Of a DNA stretch of 64,000 nucleotides, positions 13,629 through 26,143 are shown one piece after another. Source of the stretch: Camarhynchus parvulus (taxonomy: Eukaryota; Chordata; Aves; Passeriformes; Thraupidae); assembly GCF_901933205.1 (NCBI RefSeq), contig NC_044576.1:11565024-11629023 (forward strand), read 5' to 3'. The stretch's first letter is position 1. Each line of letters opens with the position of its first letter. Under the pieces are notes generated by a model. The model searched no databases. It worked only from the letters and a program-made list of their open reading frames with translations, and was not told where the DNA came from. The position numbers were made by a program, and so were the translations under genes.

Positions 13629-16600
13629 AGTGTGGGCATGTGTATTTGAGGGAGCAGGAACTGTAAAAGAAGGCGGTCTTTTCACTAAGTACTGTCTCTT
13701 TAAAAATAAAATTTAAAAAAATACCCTCAGTGTTTTCTTTAGTCTTTTTCATTCTTTGGCAGCATCCCAAAGATTTCACTGTCCTTGTCTCCAGCATCTG
13801 GAAACCATCAGGGTAAACAATAGAGTGCTAGGAACTGGAACCCCTGCCTCAGCTCCCGTGGGACTTCACTCTGGAGAACATGAGAACACAAACCATTGGA
13901 CACCATGTGGTCAATTACTTCAAACTAACAAATCTGTGTGCCTTCCTATTTTCTGTTTTCCTTGGCACCACATGACCCTTTCACAATGGAACCCAGCTGT
14001 TGAAAAAGCCAGACGTTTTCTTTTTTAACCTCTTGCTTACTTTTGTGCTTGCTTTCTGCAGCAAGCCTAGGGCTGGCACGTACCCCAGGTAGAAGTGTCC
14101 TGCTTATTAAAATCCTGGCTGGCTCTAATGTTTGCCTGTATTAGTCAGCAGAGAGGCTCGAGAGTATTAACTTAACAGGATCATAGTGCAGTGAGGACTC
14201 CACAGGTGGTCCTGTGTTTTCTGGGTTTCCTGACATTGCATGCCAGGACTTAAAGCAGATACACCAGGACACTTTTATAGCCTGCCTGTTTTGTGCAATC
14301 AGTAATTACATGTGCAGTTGTGACCTACTTTTTAAAATTTGTTCCTAGTGCAGGTGCTGTATTGGCAATTGCAAAGAGCTAAAGTCATCTCAAAGCCAAA
14401 GGCTGTTGAGGGGTCCACCCCCTTCTAGTGCTGGGAAATAAACTTTGCTCTGGATTAGCCATACTTGCTCCAGCACTAAAGCTGGTGGTCACAAAGCAGA
14501 GGCTGATGGCTTCTTGTTCTTCCCAGCCTTCTGTTTCAAAAGACAATCTCTGAATTGTGGGAAACAGTGCAGTTACTGACTACACACAAGCCAAGACTTC
14601 TATACTGTATTTAGATGCATCAACTTATATGTGTGGTTTACTTTCATTAACTTTCTTCAATGAATGCAATGGACTTGTGCAAGAGATTTAGGGCTTCACC
14701 TTTAAGTCACCTTTAAAGTTGCTGAATATCCCTAGCACGCACTAAAGAAAAGCAGCTGACATATATAAATATAAACACATATAAATAATCAATCACACAT
14801 GCTCCTAGACTGACAGTTTGATTTCTGAGAGAATGATAGGCACATGTTCAATGCTATGCCTAAAATACAGGAAAAAAACAAGGATGTGCCTTGCAGTTGG
14901 ATCCTCACAGCTGGAAATCCACTCAGAGATGTGGCTTTACCTGTATTCTGGGACTCAGCTTCAGCACCTCTGACCTCAAACAGGTGATTGCTTATCTGCT
15001 GTGCAAAGGCAGCTCTGTTAGTCTGTAAAGGTCAGGGAGTTGGCACCAGTGGAGTCAGGAGCCTTGTGCAGGGTAACCAGACTCACACTGGCAGCTATTT
15101 CCATCTGATCTGTATCCCAGAGGGACAGGGCTGTCACACTGACCAGGTCCAGCCTTCCTCCACAGGCTGCTTGGTGAGGCTGGCCTTGCCTCTGGATACA
15201 GGAGGGCTTTTCTAGCCCTTCGCTGCTAAGTCCTGACATCCTGCTTATACACTGAGCACTACTCATCTTACTCATTTCTAGGTTGCTGTGTGGAACTGTA
15301 CTGCCTAACTTTCATTAAGGTCACAGAAATCTGTAGAAACTTTGAACCCTGTCAGTTTATTTCCATTTAGAGCCAACAGTGAAGTTCCTTTACAACTTTT
15401 TCAGCCTCTTTGGATTTATGTATAAAAAATTTTCACTCTAATGGCCTCACATCAAAACACAACCCAACTAACAGAAACAAAATTAATAATAATATATATG
15501 TATCTGCTGTGAGCTGCAGAGACCAACAATAATCATGAAAGCTGACAATTTTAAACTTAAAAGACAGACAAACTAGGAGACAGCTTGGATAGGCTGAATA
15601 AGCAAACAATGCTTGAAAACCTTACCTGCAAGCTTGTTAAAGATATGCTGCTGAACCTAAAACTGACAAGATGGCTGCCTGGAATTGGTAGAATCTTGTT
15701 CCTTCCCATTCCATAAAGTGCAATATATATTTTGTGTACACTTTCAAGTTATATTTCTTTTAAAAGAGATGAAGATGAATAATTAAATGGATTTGCTGAA
15801 GGAATTTCTACTGCAGGATCTAAGAATTTAGCCATTTTGTAGCCAGTAGTATTAATAGGGGTTTTTTTTAATCCCAGGTCCAGCCTCGAGCTCAGCAGTA
15901 ATACTAGGAAAACTTCTTTTTCCTTTTCTGCCAGTACTTTTTGATCCCAGATGTCTGCAGAATTGATTAACATGATACTGGAAGGGCAGAAGTGGTAGGG
16001 GGAAGGGGAAAGTTAGGACTATGCAGTAGCAACTTAAAAAGCACAGTACATGCTTAATCTTTTAATATTTATGGGAGAGTTGGTTAAATGTATGGCAAAA
16101 GTTCAAATCAATTTACTACTTCCCTATGTGAGCATCTTGGATAGCTTCTTGTCTGGCTGAAGTATAGATACAGTTCATTCACAGAAGTATAGACACAGTC
16201 CTTTAAGGAAGGTTCTGCCTGTAGCAAGAAATCTATGTCATACAAGAGTTAAGGGAGCCTACCTTAACTGACTGAAGGAGTCCCAGTACAGCTTGGGTGC
16301 AAGCCAGGACACAAATGAAACCACTATAATGGCACTGATGGATGACCTTGTTCCAGTAATGAGGAAACAACACATCCATTCTCTTCATCCTGCACCTCTT
16401 TAGCATTTGACATAACTGTCCATGAGATAGAGCTGTTCCACCAGGAAGAGGTGCCAGACAGCCAGAGTGATGTGTTGGGATGGTTTCAGTCCTTTTCAAC
16501 AAGAACAGCACTTCCAATATTTGTTCCCCTTTCCCAACTCTGTGTTGTGACATTCCACAAGAATCAGTTTCCCTCTGGTCTCTTACAGAATTTGTGTGTT

Positions 16601-17222
16601 TGCATTTACTAGGTAGAAAAGTTGCATTTAAATGCCAGCAATATGTCTATGTGTGACACACAGAGCACAAGCTGGTTTTCACTGCCTCTAACTCTGTCAC
16701 TCCTGTGTAGTGAGCCTGTGTTCAGTGCGGTGAATTGAATTCAGGGATGAAAAACAGCTGCTTGAAGGTGAACGAGAGCAAGAGCTGACACTGGCAGCCA
16801 GAGGACAGAGCTTTTGGAAATGTTTTAGGACTAGTGCAATCTGAAGATTGATCAAATTTAGTCACTCTTTTGTGGCTGTTGTGGTATTACTCCGCAAATC
16901 TAACTTGTCCCAATTCTCAAGGAACATTTTTCTGTCTCTCTGAAATGCTGCAGTTATCCCCTCTTTACTGAGGCTGCTTTACAGCTCGAGTGCAGTCCTG
17001 TGTGCCTGACTATGATGCCTACACCTCCTAGGAAGCTGAAGGCATTCAAGTATAATGCAGCATGCATCTCCAGCAATTCAGGAGTCAGCTTGTGCTCTGT
17101 AGCTTTCCACACAAGAGAAGTACAGGCTGAATCACATGCTGTGATCCTACAGAGCAAGTAGTATGAAGTTCATGAGATATTCTATACAGCTTTGATGATT
17201 TGGTCCACAAAACCCTCATGTT

Positions 17223-17312
17223 CGAGTTGTTTCATGAACTGGGCCATATTATCGAGTTGTTTCATGAACTGGGCCATATTATCGAGTTGTTTCATGAACT
17301 GGGCCATATTAT
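17223..17312 (+). repeat. perfect 30-bp minisatellite, 3 copies
   Basis: Three identical head-to-tail copies of a 30-base unit that begins CGAGTTGTTTCATG and ends GGGCCATATTAT, at 17223-17252, 17253-17282 and 17283-17312. The copies have no mismatches, so the duplication is recent or maintained by gene conversion. Because the unit is a multiple of three, it stays open in a frame on each strand and produces small repetitive ORFs. I see no start context, splice sites or family match, so I do not call them genes. Confidence 0.97.
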
Positions 17313-20300
17313 AGGAGGGTACCCACCTATTAGTATCACCAAGAATTTGATGAGCACTTGTCACCACAGGGCAAAAACCTTTTCAATGGAAAGTTTCCTT
17401 TATATTTAGGAACAAGGGCAACTCAGGAACTGAGGATTCCCACAAGCCTCAAGTACACTGTGTGCACATTTTAAGCTTATGTTCAAGTAAACATGTACTG
17501 AAATATATATGTTTACAATATATTTAAAAACTAGAAGTCCTGTTTAGAACAAGATTTCCACTGCACTAAAGGAAAGGGAGAGAGATGGAGTGCTTTGGTC
17601 TTTAAGCTGATTATACTGGAAAAACAAACTTTATGGGATACTTTTTTCCATCTTTCTGTGAATCTAAAGGATGCATATCTTATTGCCAGCTTTGAATCAG
17701 CACAGCATGCAGAATACTTCAGCTCTTGTGATCTCTTTCAATGTATTAAGTAGCATGTTTAAAATGAGTTAATGTTTGTCTGTGGTTGCTCACTACTTAA
17801 AGAAACCTCTTTTTCCACTGGTCAAGGGCATTTTTATTTCCAGTCAAGTGTGGAAAAGCAAATGCAATTCTGATGTTGTACAAGAGATAAAACAGCAAAT
17901 GTCAAGTTCCCAGAAAGTTGTTAGAAGTAAAACTGAAAACATAATCATTGCTATTTTTTTGATTTGAAATACAGAACAGCCCAAGCCAACGTGCAATATT
18001 GTTCCATCTCTTGCAGTTTCTACACTCTGTTGTGAACTCCTGCTCATTTTTAAATGGAACTGGTAAATCATTAATTGAAAACAGTTTACTAGTGCAATTT
18101 TGTGTTTAAAAATAATTTGGAAGTTGTATACAGTCAGATTTCTGTGACTTTTTTTCATTAATTGCTACAGCTTGTGCATCTGTTTCTACAATAGATTTTA
18201 ATAAATAGGTCCATAAGCCACATTTCCTGCAACTCCTTACAGTACAATCCTACATATCACCACTTCTGACAGATCACAGACTATAAAGTTATATTTCTGC
18301 CTCATGGGGCTGAGTTATTACTAACCACTGAGCTCCACAGAGATGAGTCTGTTCATCATAATGTGACTAAAAAGAGCAAGTAGTCAGGGTGGAGAAGAGT
18401 GCTAAGGAGGGAGAGGTGTAACTGGAAAGAAAGTTTCATTTGTAGATGACAGAGCACTGCTTTTCTACAGGGATGAATGACTTGGAGGAGATTTTACACA
18501 TCCTGTTTTTCCTCCAGTCTTGAAGTTTTTAAACATTAACACTGATCCTAAAAGAAATAAAGAAGAAAAGAAGAAAATAATACAGAAGAGCATGAAAGTT
18601 ACAGCTGAAAACAAAAAACCATGAAAATAGAGAATTCTGTTGATTAACTACCAGTGAATTCAGACTCTATGATGGTCATTTCATCTCACTTAGTCTCCTG
18701 TGTTCGGAAAGAGAACTGACTTCAGGCTGCTGATCATCAAGAAGGATGTTCATGTAGACAAGGCTGGAAGAACTGATTGTACTGCTCACACCATTTCTTC
18801 TGAGGGGAAACAGGGCACCAAAGTCATACCTGCCTTCAGCACTAGTCAGCATTTCAGAAGCTGATTTGCATTCAGATGTAATACACAAACTTTTTTACTT
18901 CCATTTAACTCACCAAATTTCCAACCACCTGCAACAAGTGTGGCGTCTATTCTGTGACATCAGGTCTGCAACACAAGTTTTCAGAGTATTCCTTTCAAAA
19001 TCTGCTGCTGCACACTGAAATTCCTATTAGGAAGGGACCAAAGAACACACTGTATGTAATATGGGAGGAAATGGCATTCAGTTTGCTGCTTCTGTAGTCA
19101 GGTACCACAGCATACTGGGATTTTGGCTCTTGGTTTAGACAGTGCCACCTGGTAACTCTGGTTCAGCTAACACCTGAGCTTGTTTGTTTTCAAACACCTG
19201 TTTACACGACTGAGCACTTGGCTTAGGGAAAGCAAATGAGCAGACAGTACAGATGCTACAAAGGGAAGTTCATTTTCACCCTGGTCAGCATGGTAACAGG
19301 CCCTTTCCTCCTACTCTAAAGCTTTCTGTGGTTGTACACCATTAGTCTAGGAATGTCAAGCCAGCCACAGGACATCAGTATGCCTTGGGTTCTTACTTTG
19401 TTCTTCAAACTCTACCTTGTTTTCAGTCTAAGGGGCTGTTTGGCTCTCTCCATCTAAGGGACTGAAAATATCCTTTGCTTGTGGGGCTGTTAGTCTCTAT
19501 CTGAATGGTCTGAAGAGAATTACCATATTCAAATTAGTGCAAAACTCAGTGCTCTAAGGCTTTTATTTATTTATTGCAGCAAACAGGTTTGTGAATAGTG
19601 TCTATCTCTTGGACAAAATAAAAGTTCTCCATTATTTATATGCCCTTTTACTGGCAAGATTCAACTTTTTCCTTTTGTCCTTCCTATTTACTAGTGCAAA
19701 TACTAAAACAACCTGCTCCCAGCTGTTGGAAGCCCCACACTGTCCCCTTCCCCCTGCCAGGACAGAACAGCTGTTATTGTGCACAACACAGGCACTGCAG
19801 GATCAACTCCAGGCAATCCTGATCACTGCTTTTCTAGGGAGTTTTGAACTGTAGTTTGAAAAGCTCACTGCCGAGCAGGAGCCTCACGTGCAATTCTACT
19901 TCTGTTCTTTGTTCATCCATAATGCCAGTTAACAGAAGAGGCATTACGTGTTTTCTCTTGTAGTACAATCTACTTTTAGCTGAATTAATTGCTTGAAAGA
20001 GGGAAATGCAAATCCTAAACTGGCCCCACACACTTCAGCAGACTATTGCTAAGTTGTGGTTGAAAGCAATTTCTTCTGCAAGTTTACCAACCTGACTTTG
20101 CTGTAACAGTGCTGCCTTACATTTTCAGCACAGCTCTCCACATGCAGTGTTAAATGTATGCTTGAACAGAGTCCCAAAACAGCTTCCAGTGAATACAGAC
20201 AGTGAGAACGTTTTCCAAAGCAACATCCTAAGCAAAAATCTGCAAAGTTCTGGTTATGTTAGCCAGGGCAGACCACCCAGCTTTTATGAGATCACTTGGG

Positions 20301-20502
20301 GACTGCCACGGCCCACAGCAGTCACCTGAGCAGAAGGTGCAGCGTGTGCTCCTGCCTGGCTGCCTGCAGGACAGCAGCACCCAGCAAGCAGGGCCTCTCT
20401 CTGCTCCCCAGGGGACACGGGGGCATACCCAGGAACAGGTCAGGACCTGCAGTCTAGGCAGACAGATACCTGCAAGTTACCCCAGTGACAGATGTGTACA
20501 GA

Positions 20503-20570
20503 CACCTAACAGCAGCACCCCTCATCTTGTGTCCTCCACCTAACAGCAGCACCCCTCATCTTGCGTCCTC
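20503..20570 (+). repeat. 34-bp tandem duplication
   Basis: Two adjacent copies of a 34-base unit starting CACCTAACAGCAGCACCCC, at 20503-20536 and 20537-20570. They differ at one base (TTGTGTCC versus TTGCGTCC). The unit sits in a locally GC-rich stretch (about 20330-20660). It is a recent duplication in non-coding DNA. Confidence 0.95.
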
Positions 20571-21722
20571 CACACTACCCTTCTGCACCAAGCCAGCCGT
20601 GGGGAGCCCTTCTGCCTGCAGAGCAGTGCTGCCCACTGCCAGTGCAGCCTGCAGAAATCGCACTTGTAAAATCTGAACTAATAACTTTAAATAGCTCTCC
20701 TCCCTGGTTAAAAAAGTGCTGTTAAATGCAGATCCATCTACACCCCGAGATGGCTGCAAATAGCTGCAACTTTTCTGCTAACAGGTATGAATACTGACAT
20801 TGGAACTGCTCCAGTTGTTTGCAGGCACTGGGAAACAAAGCAGCTCAGTTTAAAAGCAGAGTTCAAAGGCAGAAAAGATTTTTGCAGCTGTTGTTCTGCC
20901 CTGGAATTTGATGTGCATGTCTCCTTTTGGGGAACATTTCTTTGTTTCATGGTGCCTTCTGAAATATACTGTCATCACAACCTTCTTGCCAAGTACCACT
21001 CCAAGCTGGTTATTCACTGCTGCCCTTTTCCCAAGTCAAACCACGCATTTCTAAAGCATTTCTCATATTGATGGGGAGAAACATGTTCAGTCTCAGGCCA
21101 ACCTGTGAGGTAAATCAGCTGACCTTCACTTCCTCTAAGTCAAGCAATGAAACAACAGTCTCATAAGAGAGCTGAAAGATAGTCCTATGTGGTTACAGTT
21201 TTTTGATATCAAGAGCTTTTTTAACAGCTCTGGTTTGACAAATTTACTCATAACAGATCATTTAAGTGGCACAAACTGCAAGATGTCATAGAGAGAAATT
21301 AATTGGGAGGCAATCCCAATTTAGAGACTCAATTTTTTAAAATAAAAAGTTCAGGTGAGTTCTTCTGTATTTCCCTACCTACCCCTACTTACAGGAAATA
21401 GCTACATGTTTAAAGTTTTAATATAAAATAGCACTGTGATGAACAATTCGATAAAGCCTGAGGAAAACGGCAAAAGGACGGGATAGGCATAGTAAAAAAT
21501 TAGCTCAATGCCAGTTCACATGCATCTACCCTGGTATTTTGAACCAGCTACTAGATCATTAACCTAAACTGAATAACTCTGTATGATCAGTGATGGCAAA
21601 TAAATTCTGGAGGCTGTTCTTAAAGTTCTTCTCAGAAGTATTGATATGTTTAAGTTTACTAATGTCACATGATACAACACAATGAATTTTTTGCCATTTC
21701 ACAAATCAAAAAAAAAGCGGAG

Positions 21723-21781
21723 CAGTGTTTTACAGTTAAAATTGTTTAAATTTAAAGTTTAAATTTAACTTTAAAACACTG
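21723..21781. repeat. AT-rich imperfect inverted repeat (59 bp)
   Basis: The ends CAGTGTTTTA and TAAAACACTG are exact reverse complements. Complementarity continues inward through AGTTAAA on the left and TTTAACT on the right with one mismatch. The centre is made only of A/T-rich words (TTTAAATTTAAAG). The segment can fold into a hairpin with a stem of about 20 bp. It could be a MITE relic, a cruciform-prone palindrome or a small RNA hairpin. No target-site duplication is obvious. Confidence 0.75.
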
Positions 21782-24399
21782 TGGTGCCACCCCTCTTCTA
21801 GAGAAGATGTCTATGTTGATATGTAATACTTTAAGAATATTTTTAAAAAATAGTGAAAGAGCAGGAAACAATGTTGACTGTTGGAGAAGCTGCTAAGATA
21901 GAATAGATATGAATTTCTGACTGCTGGGCACATCTGTGTCTGCAAGTTTATTTGGTATTAACAAAATACTTCCTTGCTACACTGCAAATTACAGTGAATG
22001 TGTAATTCCATGCTACTTTCTTATACCCCTCTCCTTCATAGGTTCTCTTGTTATGTTTCTATTTTATTTCACTGTGTCTGTTCACTACAGATGATGCTTA
22101 ATACAGATTATTTTTATAGTCTTAAAATTGTCCGTCCACACACTCTGAAGAGTTCTCTTTACCCATTCTTGACATATTTCTAAGCAGACATGTATCTGTT
22201 GCACTGTTTTATATCTGGTGGGGAATAAAGGACAGGCAAGGTAAGGGATTTTTAAATACTCCTTTAGCTGATGTTAAAAGCATGACTGTAGTTTATGCTG
22301 TTTAAACTCAAGTCCCAAGAGATGATTTAGGAATAATGCACTTATCCACAGATAATTTAGAGAAATTCCTTTTACACTGCTTATTCTGATAACAAGAAGA
22401 ATGAGGAGGCTTTTCCTGTTTATATCCCAATTTCATGTGCAGAACCACATCCTTAAAAAGAAGTGGGTGGTGGGCAGTCTCTAAAGTGATTTCTTGCACA
22501 TATTTCCCTGATTGCATCCTGGCAGCACAGAACGTGCTGCCCACAGACCTGTCCAACAGCTGTAGCATCTTGTTGTACAACCTAAGCACCCCCCACAACC
22601 ATCAGAAGGGATTAACAGTGACATGCTTGACATCTATTTCTTCCTTTTATTTTCAAGGAGGAATTGGAGTGCCTTAGAACACAATTCCTCCTCCAAGCTG
22701 GCTTGGCTACTCCAACATTTAGGAAGGGATCACCTGAGGCACTATCCTACTGTCCAGTCTCTCTGTCCATTTCCATCAGCTCTCAATATTTAGTATGGAG
22801 CTTTACAGATGAGCCCTCTAACAATATTATATCAAAGTGAACTGTAACATTCACCATTATAAGGAAAATTACCTATATTTGCTGAGTGAATTGTATGCCT
22901 CATGCTAAATATACATAACACACACTCTTTTGTTTCTGTTTACCCATGAAAGTTAAATGCCTAATAATTATTCTTCTCTTTCTGTGTCCTTTTCCTATTG
23001 CTGCTGCCATTAGCTCTGCATTTAGAGTAATTATGTATTATGATGAAATTGTTTCAGTTTCTCAAAACTGATTGAAACCCATTGTCTTTGCGAATACTTC
23101 ACATATTGGAAGCTATTTGGTAGCTTTTCTTCTGAAGACCTACTGAGTGTACCCCAGAACTTTCACACAGATTTATTACTGTGAAGAGGTAGCAAAAGGC
23201 AAAGCACAGGCTGGAAGTGGTCTCCACCCCAAAGGTGCATTTCCATAGCAGCAGATGTACTGTATAATTTTAGAGTGCTCTGTAATGGGAGCAAGTGGGA
23301 AATAGCCCAGGACATGTTTTTAATGGCTGACAAAACTAGTTTAACTTTTCACTAAAACACAGCAACTTCTTCAGTGAGGTATGTTTTAATAGTCTCATTA
23401 GAGGACAATTTAAAATAGAAAACTAATATTGCCTGAAATCAAGCCTTCCAAGACCTGCACTGCAGCTGTCATTATAACAAAAATACTCCAGGGTTAATAA
23501 CCTCTGTTCATCGCCCCAAGTATAAAGAGTTTTAAGTGAGCTCAGTGCTTGTGTTCAGATAGTGGGTAATATGATATTTACAAAACCAGTGGATCTGTTT
23601 TCAATAAAGTGGAATATTCTTGGTTACATCATGCTATCCTGAGCCATGTACTTTTACTCAACAGCAAGGGCCAGAGGAACCAATGCTGTTTGGGAGGAGT
23701 CTGCTGTCTCATTGAGCAAACTGTCTAAAGGGCTCTATCTCTTCCGTTGTTGTTGTTGATGTATTTGTCACCAGTGGAAATGTCTAGTGTCCCTCAGCAT
23801 ACTTCAGGGTTTACTAGGACATCCAAGGAAGAGCAAGCTTCCCCTCCTTTGTATTGCTGCCTCTCACTGGCAGCTTTTGGAGAGCTCAAGCTGTCCCCTA
23901 GGGCTGGCAAAAACCTTTTAATTCTAGGTGTTGCACAGGAGACAAAAGGATCTGATATGAAAATAGCGGCATCTATGTGTAAAGTGTGAAGAGAAATCCA
24001 GTTATTGTAGATTTAATTTTGTCCAAGAGTGAACAGAGCTGAGCAGAGTAGATTGTACAATTGCTAAAGATGGCACTGCCCCAGAAGAAAGGCCATTTGT
24101 TGCTAGTCAGCTGTCCTAAAAATTAAACCTGAACTTGCCCCACAACTCCAGCTCAAGACGTGGTCAACACAAGCCAGCCCTTTCTCCAGTTCTGCCAGAC
24201 CTGAAGACAAACAGCAGCTCCTGTAGAGTTCAAAGTTTGACAGAAGCCAATTTTTTGTCCCCTCCAAGGGCTTTTCCTGGGGCCCTGTGCCTGTCTCCTG
24301 CTCAATGAATGCTGTCTTTGTACCCACCAAGTTGACAAATGCCAGCACTGCAGAATAAGGATGACATTTCTGCTGTGGCATTAGGGCTGAGAAAGGGGA

Positions 24400-24710
24400 T
24401 TATTCCGGGCAGTTGGGGCCAGGATGCAGCGCACAAGGGAGGCTGCGCGACGCCGTTGTTTGTGCCGCGACAAGGAGGCCCTTGAAGGCCGCGACCGAGG
24501 CCGAACACAGGAGCTGTGTGTGGGAAGACGTGCGTGCACAGCTAGGCCACTGTCCCCAGCCGAGTCCCCAGCCTGGTGGCACACCTGTGGCAGCTTCCTC
24601 CTCCCCAGCCCTCCTCATTATGCCCCAGTGAGCGAATGAGCGCACAAAGCGCCAGCTGCGCCGGGGCTGCGAGCCCGCCCGGCCAGGGCCGCCGGAAACC
24701 AGGAGCAGCC
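24400..24710. promoter_or_regulatory. short CpG-rich island within the intron
   Basis: About 25 CpG dinucleotides occur in roughly 310 bases, including CTGCGCGACGCCG, GTGCCGCGAC and GGCCGCGACCGAGGCCG. The surrounding tens of kilobases are AT-rich and CpG-poor. Overlapping ORFs on both strands reflect base composition and resemble no known protein. In vertebrates such islands often mark promoters or regulatory elements that are unmethylated in the germ line. An internal ZCCHC24 promoter, an unannotated non-coding RNA promoter or an enhancer are all possible. No ZCCHC24 exon was found adjacent. Confidence 0.55.
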
Positions 24711-25081
24711 ACCTCTTTTGTTGCCTTTCCAAAATCGAGGGTTTGTTTTGAGCCTGAGGAGGATAATGAGCCTCTCACCAAGCACACACTGAACTGCACA
24801 TCCCTCCAAAATGCAGAGCGGATAAAATTAACTGGTCCTTGGAAAGACTGAAAAAAATAAATCAAGGGGCTAGAAGACTTTTGCTGTTGCGCCAATCTCC
24901 TCACAAGAGTCTGAATCCACAGCTTAGGAGAAGAGCACCCCCTTAAACAATACTCCTTGATTCAGAAAAACGACACTCAGAGACCCTATTATACATCAGG
25001 TGTTGCGGACTTGTTTTTGTTCATGTTCTACCTTATCACTCCTTGTTGATATTTTCTTTTCTTAAATCAGTAATACTGCTG

Positions 25082-25103
25082 AAGCTGTCCAGTGTGAGAT
25101 TAT
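25082..25103 (+). repeat. 22-bp direct repeat, copy 1
   Basis: A 22-base word beginning AAGCTGTCCAGTGTG is identical to bases 26122-26143. The flanks show only weak resemblance on the 5' side and none on the 3' side. Confidence 0.85.
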
Positions 25104-26121
25104 CCCACATAACAGAGAGGAGTACCTTAATATGAAAAACAAAATCAAGGACTTCTGATAAGGTTTTCTCAATGGTTTTAATTTTTTTTCCCCTTCAAGA
25201 TCAAGGCAAATTCACTTGTACTACATCCCTGGAAGCAGACCAGACATGAATCTATCCTTAGACTAGCATCTGTCAGTTGAAAGAGTATCAGGATGAAACA
25301 GGAAAGGGGAAGTAGCAGCAAAAGGCATAAAGAACTGCACACCTCCCTTCCCCAAATCTTCATCCAACCTCTCCGATCATCTTCTGCAGCAAAGAGCATG
25401 ACAAGCATTTAACACCAGATGCTTCTTGCACAATACCTTTTTAAAAATGAATAGTTTCTTAGCCAACAACAGTGAGACAGCATCTAGTAAAGATATTTTC
25501 CTGGGGGCTATTCACTGTGTCAAGAACACTGCCTTAGATTTAAGAAACACTGAAGATGGCCTTGGTCACAAATGTGTTCCCATGAGAAGAACTGAACACA
25601 GCACAAAACCTTGCCATGCCTTCTATGCCCTACAGCCCTTTGGTGGATCCTCTGGTCCCATGAGATTTCAATTAGAACTTGTGTTCTTCCTTTCTATTGT
25701 TTAATAATGAGCTTTTCACTGGCCCATGGATATTGAAACTATCTGCTATAAAAGTACAAAAATGGGATCAGATCTTTTGAACAGGGTGATGAATTTCTAA
25801 AATAGAGCTAGAACCTCAGGAAAAAACTGTTCCTAGTCATGTGGAGTAGCTGAACAGCTGTCCTTCCCATGTGCTTTGTGGTGCATTGTGTTATTCACTA
25901 GTAAAAGAGATACCTAACTTGGTAGTGGGGTCTGGTGCTGGCTTGTTTTTTTTTCCTGAAAAAAAAGTCTTTCTTTGGGTAGAAAGACTTACTGTGTAAG
26001 GCATGTTCATAAGCCAATCCATGTTGAAGAATATGGAACTGCCAGTTGGCCTCAGGCCACTCTCCTATTTTGGTTCAGCTGCTAGCAACAGGTCTGGGGT
26101 CCTGCCAGCATCATATGCTCC

Positions 26122-26143
26122 AAGCTGTCCAGTGTGAGATTAT
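26122..26143 (+). repeat. 22-bp direct repeat, copy 2
   Basis: Identical to 25082-25103, in the same orientation and 1,040 bases downstream. An exact 22-mer at this distance is unlikely by chance in 64 kb. It may be the remnant of an older duplication or two copies of a repeat fragment that I do not recognise. Confidence 0.85.

Noticed and set aside
16159..16200. Imperfect 25-bp repeat (GAAGTATAGAYACAGT twice)
   Set aside because: Short two-copy similarity that adds little. Recorded here rather than as a feature.
24400..24904. Overlapping ORFs of 60-120 codons in the CpG-rich segment
   Set aside because: They occur in several frames on both strands and follow from the low stop-codon density of GC-rich DNA.
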